A stretch of DNA of 64,000 nucleotides from Breoghania sp. L-A4 (GTDB lineage: Bacteria > Pseudomonadota > Alphaproteobacteria > Rhizobiales > Stappiaceae): assembly GCF_003432385.1 (NCBI RefSeq), contig NZ_CP031841.1, positions 1,775,579 to 1,839,578 on the forward strand, in the 5' to 3' direction. The translations under genes were made by a program, and so were the position numbers. Below, piece after piece: positions 35,996 to 44,612 of this stretch. Every line of letters starts with the position of its first letter. Position 1 is the stretch's first letter. The notes beneath the pieces were generated by a model. It had not been told where the DNA came from. It worked only from the letters and a program-made list of their open reading frames with translations, and made no database searches.

Positions 35996-38250
35996 ACGGG
36001 TTCCTTCCGCAAATCGGGCAAGAAAAGCCCGGCGAACCGCGCGGCGGACGCACTCAGGCGGGCAATGGTTTCCGGTGAAAAGGCGCCCTTTTGTCCCAGA
36101 AGATTGATCTGACCGAGCGCGGCGCCGTCTTGCCGGCGCACAGGCAGGTTCAGCACGGCCTCGCAGCCGCTTTTGATGATCGTCTCCCAGTCGGGAAAAT
36201 CGATGCGCAGCGCCTCCATGCCGTCGGACAAAATCGGCTGCGCGGACACGCGCACCTTTTCCATCAACGGCGCGTCGGAGAACCGTTTGAACCCGTCATG
36301 GGCAAAGAGCTCCGGCGCCGTGGAATAGAGCCGGTTTGCGCCGCCGTCCTCGTAACGCAGCACGGTAAGGTATTCAATATTGGCGGTTTCGCGCATCTCA
36401 CGGACCAGTGCGGCAAAGCCGTCGGTGCCTGCTGAAAAGCGGATTGGCACCTCCTGATCGAGCGGGAGATGGAAGCTTGTCCGACCAAGATCGACGGTGA
36501 TCCGCGGCGGCTTGCCATGGGGAACCTTCTTGAAGTGGTCCTTGTCGGCGCCGGAAATGGAAAGGCGAAGCTTGCTGCCAGCCTGAAACACCCAGGCGGT
36601 CGGCAGCAGCGCAACGCGTATGCTCAGCACCTCGCCAAGCGGCAAGGGGCTTGCGCTCTCCCGATGAAAATCACGGTAGGGCCAGGTGATGCGAATTGTC
36701 TCCGGTGCTTCTGTTTCCTGTCGGAACAGGGCGCGGAGCACGCCTTCGCTCACGTAGCGTTCGGATCCGTCCGCCTCGACTTCACTCAGATAGACAAACA
36801 GACCGGCATCGGGGGCGTCGAACGCCGCCGCGAGATCCAGCACCGCATGTCCGGCAAAGGCCAGCGGGGCTTCCAACGGCGGGCTATCCCAGGAAAGCAT
36901 CCGGGCGGTGCGGCCTTGCCAGTCGTGGTAATAGTCGCGCGAATCCATTCCCGCGATACGTTCGTATCGGGTCTGGGACCCGGTGCCCAGGGTCGGATCG
37001 ACCTGGTAGGCCGCCTGCCCGTCCGCTTGCTTCGTGGCAAGCGCGCCGTGGGCGGCCGGGAAGAGCTGGACTTCGCTTGTGCGTGGCGGCCAGGTCTCCG
37101 CTTCGCCCCAGCGCTCCTCATGCAGCCGGTAATAGGAGACTGCAGGCTCTGTCTTCAACCCCGTATCGGCGCCCAGCAGATAGGTGTCGAAGAAGCGAAG
37201 CACGCAGCCTAAGACAGGAAAGTCCGGAGCCTCGTCCTTTCGCCACGGCGACACGTCGATGCGCGCGCCGTGATCCCAGGGGCCGAGCACGAGATGACGC
37301 GGATTGCGGCTGAGCGTCAGATGACGCGCGATCGCGCCATTGGCGTATCCGGCGCCATCCAGCCAGCCGGAGATCGACAGGATGGCCACATCCTCGCGTA
37401 TGCCCTTGCAATAGGAATAAGGACTGATCGAGGCGCTGCTGTAGTGTGGGTCGTAAGGAAGCCCATCTTCGCGATAGCTCAAATCCGCCATGAAGTCAGT
37501 CTGTCGGAAGTTGCCCTGATGCTCTTGCACGGCGGCCCTGGCAAGGCTGCCGTCGCTGTCCTCATCGACCGGGTGCGGGCCCTGGTAATCAGGGCTGGCG
37601 TAGTAGCTGAAGTCCTTCAGATATTCGCGCTGATCGAGATCGAGGCCCATCATCAGGCGGTCATAGATTTTCGTCAGGGATGCGCACTGCATTCCGCCGG
37701 GGAAATAGTTGTCGGAATAAGTATCCCAGACGGAGAAAAGCGGCGCGATCGCCTTCACGGACGAGTGCCCCGTGGAAGCGAGGAAATCGGAGGCAGCCCC
37801 GAGGTAGGATATGCCCGTGGCGCCGAGTACGCCATTCGACCAGGCTTGCGCGATCACCCAATCGGCGATCTGCGCACTGTCCTCGCGTTCCTTCGGCGAA
37901 CGGAAGCCGTCGCGCGTCCCGAAGCTGGCACCGGTACCGCGTACATCAATGACGACGACAGCGTAGCCGCGCGGCACAAAATAATCGCTGATTTTTCCGG
38001 TGTTGGGACTGGCGGTGACGGTGGAGCTAGCCGTGCGCTTGAAGCGGCGGAAGTAAGGCGTGAAAACCAGCAGACTGGGAAAGCGTGCGGTTTTGGCACC
38101 TCCATCCGGCAGATAGACATCGATCGCGATCCGACACCCGTCTTTCATCTCGACGTATTGCGAAGCCGGCTGCGGCGGCAATCCGAAAGGAACCTTTCGC
38201 GCGGCCTCGTAGGCGGTCACCCGTGTTCGGAGATCCGGGGAGATGGGCAT
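35992..38250 (-). CDS. CocE/NonD family hydrolase with C-terminal GAF-like domain
   Basis: A 752-residue two-part protein. Residues 1 to about 590 are a CocE/NonD (X-Pro dipeptidyl-peptidase S15-like) alpha/beta hydrolase that cleaves esters or amides: the nucleophile is S148 in GISYLG, with D298 in GWLDG and H327 in GPWDHG completing the triad, and a jelly-roll domain to about 590. Residues about 605-745 read like a GAF domain (ETANIEYLTVLRYEDGGANR, RLYSTAPELFAHDGFKRFSD, then AVLNLPVRRQDGAALGQINL). The two are fused in frame without a break. No signal peptide is seen, so it is cytoplasmic. It leads an operon with a complete polyamine-type importer, so it probably hydrolyses the imported compound, possibly sensing a product through the GAF part. 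Confidence 0.88.
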   Translation of the reverse strand: MPISPDLRTRVTAYEAARKVPFGLPPQPASQYVEMKDGCRIAIDVYLPDGGAKTARFPSLLVFTPYFRRFKRTASSTVTASPNTGKISDYFVPRGYAVVVIDVRGTGASFGTRDGFRSPKEREDSAQIADWVIAQAWSNGVLGATGISYLGAASDFLASTGHSSVKAIAPLFSVWDTYSDNYFPGGMQCASLTKIYDRLMMGLDLDQREYLKDFSYYASPDYQGPHPVDEDSDGSLARAAVQEHQGNFRQTDFMADLSYREDGLPYDPHYSSASISPYSYCKGIREDVAILSISGWLDGAGYANGAIARHLTLSRNPRHLVLGPWDHGARIDVSPWRKDEAPDFPVLGCVLRFFDTYLLGADTGLKTEPAVSYYRLHEERWGEAETWPPRTSEVQLFPAAHGALATKQADGQAAYQVDPTLGTGSQTRYERIAGMDSRDYYHDWQGRTARMLSWDSPPLEAPLAFAGHAVLDLAAAFDAPDAGLFVYLSEVEADGSERYVSEGVLRALFRQETEAPETIRITWPYRDFHRESASPLPLGEVLSIRVALLPTAWVFQAGSKLRLSISGADKDHFKKVPHGKPPRITVDLGRTSFHLPLDQEVPIRFSAGTDGFAALVREMRETANIEYLTVLRYEDGGANRLYSTAPELFAHDGFKRFSDAPLMEKVRVSAQPILSDGMEALRIDFPDWETIIKSGCEAVLNLPVRRQDGAALGQINLLGQKGAFSPETIARLSASAARFAGLFLPDLRKEPV

Positions 38251-38311
38251 GTTTTGTGATCCGTTTTACTTCTCTGCCTCCAATCAGCGCCTCTTTTCTT
38301 GATTGCGTAAA

Positions 38312-38338
38312 GTGCATAATAAGTCACTATACGTGCAT
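38312..38338. promoter_or_regulatory. candidate LysR binding site
   Basis: In the 112-bp divergent region between the hydrolase operon and the LysR gene the sequence TGCATAATA-N7-TATACGTGCA forms an imperfect inverted repeat with outer TGCA half-sites, in an AT-rich patch. The layout is that of a LysR regulator activating the divergent operon and repressing itself. Confidence 0.35.
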
Positions 38339-38362
38339 TTTTCGTAATAACTGGCAGGTGAG

Positions 38363-39298
38363 ATGATAAATCAGAGGTGTCTAGAAGCCCTTAGGGCCTT
38401 CGTGGAATGCGGCTCTGTCAGCAATGCCGCGGCCCGCCTTTTGCGCACGCCACCGCAAGTCAGTCGATTGCTGTCCGCTCTCGAGGAGGAGGTCGGCCTT
38501 GAGATCTTCTCCCGTCGGGGGCGCAAGCTGCACCTCACCAAGGCCGGAGAGGAGTTTTACAAAGAGGTTGAACACCTGATGTCCGCATCCGATCAGCTCG
38601 ATCGGCGGGCGGATCAGATCCGACGCGGGCAGAAGGATCACATCCGCATCCTCACCGCGCCGTTCATCTCCCATGCCTTGATCAATCATTCCCTCGCGCG
38701 GGTGATGGCGCGCCATCCGCGCATGACCGCCCAGGTGGAGTCTCGCGTGCGCCTGGATATCGATGTCTGGGTAACCGAGGAGACCTTCGACCTCGGGATT
38801 GCGCCGCTGCCCATCAAGGCAGGGCCTTTCGAGATCGAGCCCTTCCTGGATTTGCCCATGGTGGTCGCCATGCATGTTTCCCATCCGCTTGCCAGATTGC
38901 GGACGGTCAGCTTCGACGATTTCGTGGAACATGAGATTATCGCCACACATGCGCAGTCCCTGCTCGGGCAGCATCTGGAAACATTGTGCAACCGCACCGG
39001 GAAAAGGCTGAAGATCCGCATTCAGGCCCGCAACGGCGTCATCGCCTGTCAACTGGCCGGGCTCAATCTGGCGTGCTGCCTGGCGGATCCTTTTGTGGCG
39101 CTTTCAAGTGGAGTCGAGAATCTCGTGCTCCGCCCTTTCGAGCCCACAGGTGTTTTGAGATATGCGTTTCTTTATCCGACCTGGGCAAACCGGACCGCTG
39201 CCGTCGACGAGATGTCGAAAGAGATTCGCGACACTGCCCTGGAATTGAAGAAGAGGATTTTTCATGGAGAGCCGGCCACGGATCCCGAAAATGGTTAG
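38363..39298 (+). CDS. LysR family transcriptional regulator
   Basis: A 311-residue regulator with an N-terminal winged helix-turn-helix (residues about 5-65: LEALRAFVECGSVSNAAARL, then the recognition helix PPQVSRLLSALEEEVG) and a periplasmic-binding-like effector domain (about 95-295). It is intact and divergent from the hydrolase/ABC operon, the classical arrangement for a LysR activator responding to a substrate of the operon. A GCAGGTGAG element precedes the ATG at 38363. Confidence 0.93.
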   Translation: MINQRCLEALRAFVECGSVSNAAARLLRTPPQVSRLLSALEEEVGLEIFSRRGRKLHLTKAGEEFYKEVEHLMSASDQLDRRADQIRRGQKDHIRILTAPFISHALINHSLARVMARHPRMTAQVESRVRLDIDVWVTEETFDLGIAPLPIKAGPFEIEPFLDLPMVVAMHVSHPLARLRTVSFDDFVEHEIIATHAQSLLGQHLETLCNRTGKRLKIRIQARNGVIACQLAGLNLACCLADPFVALSSGVENLVLRPFEPTGVLRYAFLYPTWANRTAAVDEMSKEIRDTALELKKRIFHGEPATDPENG

Positions 39299-39356
39299 TA
39301 ATAGGTGATTTGAACGTCGGCCACGACGCGTTTGAGATATCCGCGCCCCGCGTGCC

Positions 39357-40160
39357 TGTGAACCGGCATGCAAGATTGCCCCGTAGCGGGGTGATCGGCG
39401 TTCAACAATGACCCCTTCACATTGGTGGCCATGATGCTTCCGGGGCAACTTAGGAGCAGGTTGGGGATGTTGGTCGTGGAGACGATTGCGAAGATTCGTC
39501 GGGCGTATTTTCAGGACAGGAAGCCGATCAAACAAATTTGTCGGGAGCTCCGGATTTCGCGGAACACCGTGCGCAAGATCATCCGAACCGGTGCGACCGA
39601 ATTCACCTACGAGCGCGATGTTCAGCCCCAGCCGAAGGCTGGGCCGTGGCGGGCCGAACTCGACCGCATGCTAGCCGAGAACGCGGGCAAGCCGAAGCGT
39701 GAACGGCTAGCCCGCATTCGGATATTCGAGGAGCTCCAGGCGCTCGGCTGCGAGGGTGGCTACGACGCCGTGCGGCGCCACGCGGCGACGTGGGCAAAGT
39801 CGGAGCGCGAAGCGTCGGCGGCGGCCTATGTCCCGCTCAGCTTCGATCCCGGCGCGGCCTACCAGTTCGACTGGAGCCATGAGATCGTTCTGATCGACGG
39901 CGCGACCACCTCATCCAGAGCAGCGCGAGCGAACCACCTGGGAGGTCTTCGAAGAGGAGCAGCCGAGCCTTGTGCCCTAGAGCAGATCCGTTTCTTACAG
40001 AATCGGATCTTTGCTCCAAGTCCTTGTTTTGGCGCAAATCCGGACGGATAACCGGCATCCACTTATCCTGGATTTGCCCTATGTCGGCCCCTTCGACGGC
40101 TTCCATTCCGTGCCGGCCCCGGTCTCCAAGACCTGCCTCGTCCGGTTCGACAGTGAGGAG
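39357..40160 (+). mobile_element. istA: IS21-family element remnant (istA fragments)
   Basis: A left end starting TGTGAACCGGC at 39357 precedes an istA frame from 39467: MLVVETIAKIRRAYFQDRKP, the helix-turn-helix QICRELRISRNTVRKIIRTG and the start of the catalytic core AYQFDWSHEIVLIDG (first catalytic Asp). An internal deletion near 39910 removes the rest of the core. The C-terminal part follows in another frame: TTWEVFEEEQPSLVP, interrupted by a palindromic element at 39978-40081, then YVGPFDGFHSVPAPVSKTCL. No istB is present. The element is dead, and its left end is duplicated at 54878-54936. Confidence 0.85.
39978..40081. repeat. TA-flanked palindromic element, copy 2 (about 100 bp), inserted in istA
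   Basis: The element begins TA-GAGCAGATCCG and ends GGATTTGCCC-TA. It contains a hairpin (GAGCAGATCCG ... CGGATCTTTGCTC) and a second stem (GCAAATCC ... GGATTTGC). Removing it together with one TA joins the istA reading frame perfectly as SLVP-YVGPFDG, so it transposed into the IS and duplicated TA. Similar sequences are common between genes in Rhizobiales. Confidence 0.85.
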
Positions 40161-40167
40161 GATCAGG

Positions 40168-40290
40168 AAAGGCCCCGGTGGGGCGTTTCGACCAATGCGT
40201 GGCATATCTTTGGCGTGGCTTCCAGGGTCTGCTTGACAACCTCTGCGACCTGATCGTCCGACACCGTGCGCGGACGGCCCGCGCGGCATT
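40168..40290 (-). pseudogene. IS630-family transposase fragment
   Basis: The minus strand encodes CRAGRPRTVSDDQVAEVVKQ and TLEATPK, then in a second frame ATHWSKRP. This is the second helix-turn-helix region of IS630-type transposases (GRPRTLSDE-V-E-V-TLETTP--ATHWS-R). An extra AT dinucleotide breaks the frame and the catalytic domain is missing. Confidence 0.6.
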
Positions 40291-40351
40291 CGTGAAAATC
40301 AACAGGCGATATAGCCGCCCGCAATTTCGAGCGGCAACGGCAATGCCGAGA

Positions 40352-40388
40352 CCACTGGAACCGGTCCGCAGGTGGCCGGTTCCAGTGG
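40352..40388 (-). terminator. strong hairpin downstream of the RND operon
   Basis: A perfect 13-bp inverted repeat, CCACTGGAACCGG and CCGGTTCCAGTGG, with an 11-base loop, lies 35 bp after the stop of the RND pump gene. There is no T run on the minus strand, so it may be a factor-assisted terminator or a 3' stabilising stem. Confidence 0.6.
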
Positions 40389-40422
40389 ATCGCTGTCTAT
40401 CGCGCAGAACGGACGGAGAAGG

Positions 40423-43400
40423 CTATTTTCCGGGGGAGATGTCGACCGCCTCGTCATCCTGTTCGTGATACATTCTCGTGACTGTCCTCCGCAGGAATAT
40501 CAGAAAGTCGTCGATAAACGTGAAGATGACGGGGATGACCAGCAGGCTGAGAAAGGTGGACGTCAGCAGTCCGCCGATCACGACAATTGCCATTGGTTGC
40601 CGGAAACTTGAATCGCCACCGCTGAGGCTCATGGCCACCGGCAGCATTCCGCATCCCATTGCGACGGTTGTCATGACGATCGGGCGTGCCCGCTTGTGAC
40701 AGGCGTCGACAAGGGCGTCAAACCGGGACATCCCGCCGCGCCGCGCCATGATCGCGTATTCCACCAGCAGGATGGAATTCTTCGTCACGATCCCCATGAG
40801 CATCAGCAATCCGATCACGGCGGGCATGGAAAAGCTCGTACCCGTCAGGACCAGGGGCAGGAGAGCACCGCCAAGAGACAGCGGCAGTGCCATCAGGATG
40901 GTTACGGGTTGCAGGAAGTCATGGAAGAGAAGGACGAGTACGGCATAGATGCAGAAGATGCCGATTGCCATCGCGATGCCGAAGCTTTCGAACAATTCGG
41001 AACTGCGTTGCAATTCGCCTTGCTGGACAACCCAGACCCCGCCGCGCTCGACAAGCCTGACGCCTTGCGGCAGGTTCTTGAGTGTCGGCAGTTCTTTCGC
41101 TTCGTTGTAAACATCGTTGAGGATTCGTCCGTTGAGTTCAATGGTCAAAGTGATGTTACGGGCGCGGTCGAGGCGGTCGATCTGAGACGGGCTGCCGCCG
41201 ATGCGAATTTCCGCGATTGAACCGAGATCGACGTTGCCATTCGCGCCACTGACACGAAGGTTTGCGATGTCATCCAACGTTGTCCGGGTTTGAGGATCAA
41301 ACCGTACGCGGATCGAAATTTGCCGTTGCGACAAATTGAGTTTCGCCATCGATGTGGAATAGTCGCCGTTGGTTGCGACGCGGACCGCCTCGGCAATTGA
41401 GTCCGAAGTGACACCGAGCGCCGCGGCGCGTGCGAAATCTGGGACAATCTGTATTTCCGGTGCCTGCAGCGATGCGCTGGAGGTGACGGCGCCGATGCCC
41501 TGTAGGGCGCGCAATTCCTCCTCAAGGGCCGCTCCAACTTGATTGAGCGTATTCGCATCATCGCCGGCGAGGGTAATTTCGAGCGCCGTGCCGTTACCGC
41601 CCGAACCGACTTCGACCCGGACACCTGGCACGGCTGTCAAAGCCTGTCGGATGTTGTTCTCGATTTTCTGCTGACCCTCCTCCCGGTCGTCGATGGCCGT
41701 CAGGTCGACCACAAGTGTCGCCGTTTTGATATCGCTCGTGGCAGACGAGTCAAGCCCGGAGCCTGAGGACCCTGACCCCACGGCGGCGAACACATGCGTG
41801 ACGTCCCGTACGCCCGAGATGATCTCCATGGCCTTGAGTGCGATGGCGTCGGTTTGTTCGATCGTGCTGCCGGGTTGCAGCGTAAGGGTGACCTTTGTTT
41901 GAGAGTCGTCGGACGCGGGCAGGAAGCCTGATTTCAGCAAGGGAATGGCCGACAGGGACAGCCCGAGGAAAATCGCGACCCCGAGCAGTGTCAGGTGGCG
42001 ATGGCGCAAACAGCGCGTCATGGTTCTCATGTAAGCGCGCATGATCAGACCGTCTTTCTTTTCAACGGGATGCGCTTTCATCATATACGCCGCCATCATG
42101 GGCGTTAACAGACGGGCGACAAGCAGTGAGGCCAGCACCGCGACGGAGGCCGTGACCCCGAACTGACGGAAAATCAACCCCGGAATACCGCTCATGAAGG
42201 CGGTCGGCAGAAAGACCGCGACCAACGTAAAAGTGGTTGCGATAACGGCTAGACCGATCTCGTCCGCGGCTTCCATAGCCGCTTCCTCAGGCGTTTTGGC
42301 CATCTGAAGGTGCCGGGAGATGTTCTCGATCTCCACGATCGCATCGTCAACGAGGATGCCGACTATCAGGGAAAGCGCCAGCAGCGTTATCGTGTTCAGG
42401 CTGAAGTCCGCCATGTACATCGCCAGAAAGGTCGGTATGACCGACAAGGGCAAAGCCACCGCGGACAGAAAGGTTGCCCGCCAGTCGCGCAGGAAGAGCC
42501 AAACCACGATCACTGCCAGGATCGCGCCCTCGTACAGCATGTGCATCGAGCCGTCGTAGTTCTCGATGATCGGCCCAACCGTGCTGTAAGCCTGAACGAT
42601 CTCCACTTCGGGATTGGAACTGGCGAATTCCTCCATCGCCGTTTGAATTGCGGAGGCAACGCCCGTGTCCGAAAAACCGTTCGAACGTTTCACCTCCACG
42701 CCGATGACCGGCATGCCGTCGAGATAGGCGAGCGACGAGCGATCGGAGAAGCTGTCGGATATAACTCCTAATTCATCGAGGCGAATCTGACTGCCATTCG
42801 ACAGCGGAATCGAGATCGCCTTGAGTTCTTCCAAAGACGAGACCGCTCCGAGCGTGCGGATCGTCTGCCTGGTTCCTCCGATCTCTCCGCGGCCGCCGGA
42901 GGTGTCCGATTGCATCGATTTCAGGCGCGAGGAAACGCTCGCCGCCGTAACACCCAGCGACGCGATCAGGTTCGGGTTGAGATCGACGTGCACTTCGCGG
43001 TTGACCCCTCCCAACCGGGTGACTTCGCCGACGCCGTCAACGGTCAGCAACGCTTTGGTCATGTCGTTGTCGACAAACCAGGAGAGCTCGGTTTCGTCCA
43101 GGCGCGTTGATCGAACGGCATAGGTAAGCAGCGGGGAACTCTGCACCGTGACTTTCGTCACGCTCGGGGACTCCATTTCCGCGGGCAGGTCCGCCGACGT
43201 GCTGTCGACGGCATTGCGCACTTCGTTCAGGGCCTCTTCGCTGTCCTTCTCGAGTTCGAAGGAAACGCTGATCGAAACGGACCCGTCTGTAATGGTCGTG
43301 GTGATGTGATCGAGCAGACTGAGCGAGGCGAGATTGTCCTCGATCTTTCGGGCGACTTCCGTTTCCAGCTGAGCCGGAGCCGCGCCTTCGAGAGACGCCG

Positions 43401-43542
43401 CAATCTTGATCGTGGGCAAATCCATATCTGGAAAATTCTGGACGGCGAGGCGGTCGAAAGCCAGCAGCCCGCACACGGTCAGCAGAATGAAGAGCAGAAT
43501 AGCCGGCACCGGATTGAGGATTGACCAGGAGGAGACGTTCAT
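40423..43542 (-). CDS. RND family efflux transporter inner-membrane pump
   Basis: A 1039-residue proton-driven pump with twelve helices and two large periplasmic loops. The N-terminus WSILNPVPAILLFILLTVCG is the first helix; the proton-relay aspartates are in LSLIVGILVDDAIVEIENIS (TM4); the conserved KRARPIVMTTVAMGCGMLP segment precedes the last helices. It is the third gene of a translationally coupled operon (outer-membrane protein, membrane fusion protein, pump), the last two overlapping by ATGA. The substrate range is probably drugs or other toxicants. The divergent CpxRA-like system is the likely regulator. Confidence 0.95.
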   Translation of the reverse strand: MNVSSWSILNPVPAILLFILLTVCGLLAFDRLAVQNFPDMDLPTIKIAASLEGAAPAQLETEVARKIEDNLASLSLLDHITTTITDGSVSISVSFELEKDSEEALNEVRNAVDSTSADLPAEMESPSVTKVTVQSSPLLTYAVRSTRLDETELSWFVDNDMTKALLTVDGVGEVTRLGGVNREVHVDLNPNLIASLGVTAASVSSRLKSMQSDTSGGRGEIGGTRQTIRTLGAVSSLEELKAISIPLSNGSQIRLDELGVISDSFSDRSSLAYLDGMPVIGVEVKRSNGFSDTGVASAIQTAMEEFASSNPEVEIVQAYSTVGPIIENYDGSMHMLYEGAILAVIVVWLFLRDWRATFLSAVALPLSVIPTFLAMYMADFSLNTITLLALSLIVGILVDDAIVEIENISRHLQMAKTPEEAAMEAADEIGLAVIATTFTLVAVFLPTAFMSGIPGLIFRQFGVTASVAVLASLLVARLLTPMMAAYMMKAHPVEKKDGLIMRAYMRTMTRCLRHRHLTLLGVAIFLGLSLSAIPLLKSGFLPASDDSQTKVTLTLQPGSTIEQTDAIALKAMEIISGVRDVTHVFAAVGSGSSGSGLDSSATSDIKTATLVVDLTAIDDREEGQQKIENNIRQALTAVPGVRVEVGSGGNGTALEITLAGDDANTLNQVGAALEEELRALQGIGAVTSSASLQAPEIQIVPDFARAAALGVTSDSIAEAVRVATNGDYSTSMAKLNLSQRQISIRVRFDPQTRTTLDDIANLRVSGANGNVDLGSIAEIRIGGSPSQIDRLDRARNITLTIELNGRILNDVYNEAKELPTLKNLPQGVRLVERGGVWVVQQGELQRSSELFESFGIAMAIGIFCIYAVLVLLFHDFLQPVTILMALPLSLGGALLPLVLTGTSFSMPAVIGLLMLMGIVTKNSILLVEYAIMARRGGMSRFDALVDACHKRARPIVMTTVAMGCGMLPVAMSLSGGDSSFRQPMAIVVIGGLLTSTFLSLLVIPVIFTFIDDFLIFLRRTVTRMYHEQDDEAVDISPGK

Positions 43543-44612
43543 TGTGCTTCTCCTGCAATCCTGACAAGGGCGTTGTCCGAAAGGAAGGCGCCACCTGACA
43601 CGACAATGTTCGCAGATCGATCGATGTCTGAAAGAACTTCGACCTCACCGCCATTGCGCCGGCCTGTTTCGACACGGACCCGCTTGACGCGCCGATCGTC
43701 GCCAACGGTGAAGATGTAGTTGATGCCATCGCGGAACACGAGTGCCGTCTCGGGCACGGCAACCGCAGTCGTGGTTTCCAGCTCGATCTGCCCGGTCACG
43801 TACAGACCCTCAGGGGGATGGTCCCCGGTCGGGAGCGCAACGTAGGTGATCACGCGGCCCGTATTGGTGCTCACCGTCGGTCCGACCAGTCGGACGCTGC
43901 CCTCGACACGCTGGCCGGCCGGTCCAAAGATCGTGGCAGCAAGACCCTGCTTGATACGGGGGACAAAGCGGGCGGACACTTCCGCCTGCCACTCGATGCG
44001 CTGCTGCCGCACCAGACGGAAGAGTTCTGTGCCGGAGGAGACCACAGCGCCGAGTTGGGCCGAACGGGACGTAATAAGTCCGTCGTCGACCGCTGTTATC
44101 GTGGTTTGATCGACCTTGATCTCCTGGCTTTCTAATTCGGCTTGCGCGGATTTCAGGCTGGCGGCCGCGGTCTGCTCCGCGATTAGGTATTCCGCGACCT
44201 TTTCATCCGAAAGTGCCCCGCTGCCTTGCACCTTGCGCGCCCGTTCGGCATTTGTCTTCGCCTGGGCGAGGTCTGCCTTTGCCGTTTCGACCGCGGCTTC
44301 TTGCTTGCGCAAATCCGCAAGGGCGGTTTCCTGCGTCAACTGGACTAGCGGCTCGCCCTTCGTGACAATCGAACCGACGTCAACGAGTACTTCCGTAATA
44401 CGAAGCCCGCTGATCTCGGATGCGATGATGGCCTCGTGCCAAGGCTTCAGCCAGCCGCTCGCGGGAACCGTTTCGGGCCATTGACGCTTAGCCGGCTTGG
44501 TGATTTCGACCGTCAGCGCGGCAGCTTCTTGTTGTTGTGCGTGGGACGGTTGACTGGCAAAGGAAAGATATGCCCAGGCAAGCAGGGGCAGAATGCGATA
44601 GGTGGGCCGCAT
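43539..44612 (-). CDS. RND efflux periplasmic adaptor (membrane fusion protein, HlyD family)
   Basis: A 357-residue adaptor with a signal peptide (LPLLAWAYLSFASQPSHA-QQQ). The lipoyl-like half motifs flank an alpha-helical hairpin: ASEISGLRITEVLVDVGSIV before and ITAVDDGLITSRSAQLGAVV after the coiled coil (residues about 85-150, rich in ALADLRKQEAAVETAKADLA). It bridges the inner-membrane pump and the outer-membrane channel. The start at 44612 overlaps the outer-membrane gene stop (TGATG); an upstream longer reading lies inside that gene and is rejected. Confidence 0.93.
   Translation of the reverse strand: MRPTYRILPLLAWAYLSFASQPSHAQQQEAAALTVEITKPAKRQWPETVPASGWLKPWHEAIIASEISGLRITEVLVDVGSIVTKGEPLVQLTQETALADLRKQEAAVETAKADLAQAKTNAERARKVQGSGALSDEKVAEYLIAEQTAAASLKSAQAELESQEIKVDQTTITAVDDGLITSRSAQLGAVVSSGTELFRLVRQQRIEWQAEVSARFVPRIKQGLAATIFGPAGQRVEGSVRLVGPTVSTNTGRVITYVALPTGDHPPEGLYVTGQIELETTTAVAVPETALVFRDGINYIFTVGDDRRVKRVRVETGRRNGGEVEVLSDIDRSANIVVSGGAFLSDNALVRIAGEAQ

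Noticed and set aside
37270-38259. 329-residue plus-strand open frame
   Set aside because: Antisense to the CocE/NonD hydrolase whose catalytic motifs are intact.
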